From: Mangifera indica
Lineage: Eukaryota > Streptophyta > Magnoliopsida > Sapindales > Anacardiaceae
Direction of reading: 5' to 3'
Length of the DNA: 64,000 nt
Assembly (NCBI RefSeq): GCF_011075055.1
Contig: NC_058146.1
Location: forward strand, 3,782,001-3,846,000
How positions within the stretch are numbered: the stretch's first letter is position 1; each line of letters begins with the position of its first letter. The position numbers and the translations under genes were made by a program. Shown here in pieces: positions 62,831-64,000 of this stretch. The notes under the pieces are model-generated. The model made no database searches and was not told where the DNA came from. It saw only the letters and a program-made list of their open reading frames with translations.

Positions 62831-63424
62831 AAGCTTGTTGACGGGAGTTGGGTTTCGGATTCTGAGTTAGAACACAAGAAATACTAAATTAGATCAAATG
62901 CATGCCAGAGTGCAAGAGTTTACTTAGTCTACAATCCAGTTCACTAGAAGGGCAGGAATTCTTCAACTCAGAAGAATAAGAAGAAGAAGAAGCAGAAGCA
63001 CCTTTGTCGCGACAGCGAGCCATGCCATTTAGTCATTTGCGTGTGGACCAAAACAAAATTATTCCAATGCAAAAAGTAATTAAATAGTATAATAATTGAG
63101 AGTTTAACTAATTAAAGTGGGCAGTAATTATTTATTTATTTATTTTAGTCTAAAATTTCATCGCTAATTAAATGATGGAAAGTCTCAATCTTGAGACTAA
63201 TCACACCGTTTGATGTGAAAGTAAATGTTAACGGTTGTCGCCAACAATCTAACGTTTTGTCAATCTAAAATCTAACGTCAATTCTTAATTAATTTCTTTC
63301 GATAAAGGTTGACAAAATTAGGCAACGAGATTACAGATGCTTCATCATGACTTACTTTACGTAAAAAGGAATTAAAAATGCGTGTAACATGCTGATGCAG
63401 TGAAATTAAGATTAGTCTTAGTCT
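62831..63424. other. Intergenic, no gene seen
   Basis: AT-rich with a short (GAA)n run near 62975. No coding region. Confidence 0.5.
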
Positions 63425-64000
63425 GATGGACTTATTTCCGCCCAATTTTTTTTTTTTTTTAAGTTTTCTCATTCATTATTTTTAAAAAATTTAAATATTT
63501 ATTCACATAAGTTATTAAAATTAATCAAATTTATTAATTTTAAAATTGTATCTTATTTTTCCCTCTAAACTCTAATAAATTTTGTTAAACTAAAGTTTTA
63601 AAAAATTACATTTTTCTTTCTTCAGAATTTCAATTTTTCAATAAGTTTTTTCGACAAACGACCGTCTTCTCTGACCCTCTCCTAGAAAAGTCTCTCTCTC
63701 TCTCTCTTTCCGACGTCGTCTTTCTTTCCCGACCATCCCTATTTGTCTCCAAAGATGAATAATTCATTGTCCAAACAAATGATTCATCTCCAAAGTGAAT
63801 CATTCATCTAGATGACATTGTTTGGTATGCTAAGAGATTACTGGTAAAGAGATATGGTCCCAAAGAGGGAGAGACTTTGCCGAGAGAGCAACCGAAGAAG
63901 GCGACCATTTGTCGGAAAATCTCAACAAAAAATTGAAACCCTAGGGGACTGGGGGGGAGCCAAATGTAACTTTTTAAAACTTTAATTTAAGAGAAAATTA
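63425..64000. mobile_element. Probable fourth Mutator-like MITE copy, cut by window end
   Basis: From about 63428 a degraded end (GGACTTATTTCCGCCCAA) is followed by the same order of motifs as the copies at 52048 and 53128: a CCCTCTAAACT stretch, a CT-rich core, then GAAACCCTAGGG, a G-run and ACTTTTTAAAACTT near the right edge. It includes a (TC)n run at about 63693-63711. The right terminus lies outside the window. Confidence 0.6.

Noticed and set aside
1..64000. CRISPR arrays, tRNA/rRNA genes, phage or bacterial-type operons
   Set aside because: I looked for regularly spaced direct repeats, cloverleaf-like A/B box pairs and polycistronic gene runs and found none; the window is ordinary plant nuclear DNA.

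Overview
This is a 64 kb piece of a plant nuclear genome, almost certainly a eudicot. It is AT-rich, its genes are split by GT-AG introns with plant-type exon structures, and its gene set (SIZ1-type SUMO ligase, GTE bromodomain factor, IQD protein, LOB-domain factor) is plant specific. I cannot name the species. Twelve protein genes are supported. Most exon chains were checked by eye for splice sites and reading phase, and all the multi-exon chains close in frame.

Layout, left to right: the 5' part of a SIZ1-like SUMO E3 ligase (minus, runs off the left edge); a GTE1/GTE6-type bromodomain-NET factor (minus); a small unknown protein with a MEL-x-DIK-x-RQ motif (minus, about 12.9-13.5 kb); a TMEM70-like mitochondrial membrane protein (plus, 15-17.3 kb); translation elongation factor eEF1A (minus, 19.6-21.8 kb); a second MEL-x-DIK-x-RQ protein (plus, 25.1-25.7 kb); a NOC2 ribosome-assembly factor (minus, 27-31.6 kb) divergent from cyclin L (plus, 32.5-35.9 kb); an IQ67-domain calmodulin-binding protein (plus, 39.1-41.7 kb); an EF-hand mitochondrial-carrier-family protein of the SAMTL type (plus, 43.9-48.8 kb); ATP synthase subunit d (minus, 49.6-51.6 kb); and a class I LBD transcription factor (minus, 57.9-59.1 kb).

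Most of these are housekeeping genes of transcription, splicing, ribosome assembly, translation and mitochondrial function. Several carry a telo-box and/or site II (TGGGCC/T) motifs upstream, the usual promoter signature of ribosome and mitochondrial genes. They do not form a pathway or operon. SIZ1 near eEF1A, and cyclin L next to an IQD gene, resemble gene pairs I recall from Arabidopsis, so the window looks like ordinary conserved plant gene order.

The intergenic DNA is the more informative part. It holds at least three full-length copies, and a probable fourth cut by the right edge, of one long-terminal-inverted-repeat, Mutator-like non-autonomous element with intact 9-10 bp target duplications. 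It also holds a second MITE family of about 160-172 bp with 9 bp duplications, including two nested insertions, one with an unoccupied related sequence elsewhere in the window. Other items are a roughly 1.06 kb foldback element, a short SINE-like insertion with a 12-13 bp duplication, and several local duplications. I found no CRISPR array, tRNA or rRNA gene, and no sign of an undescribed multi-gene system.
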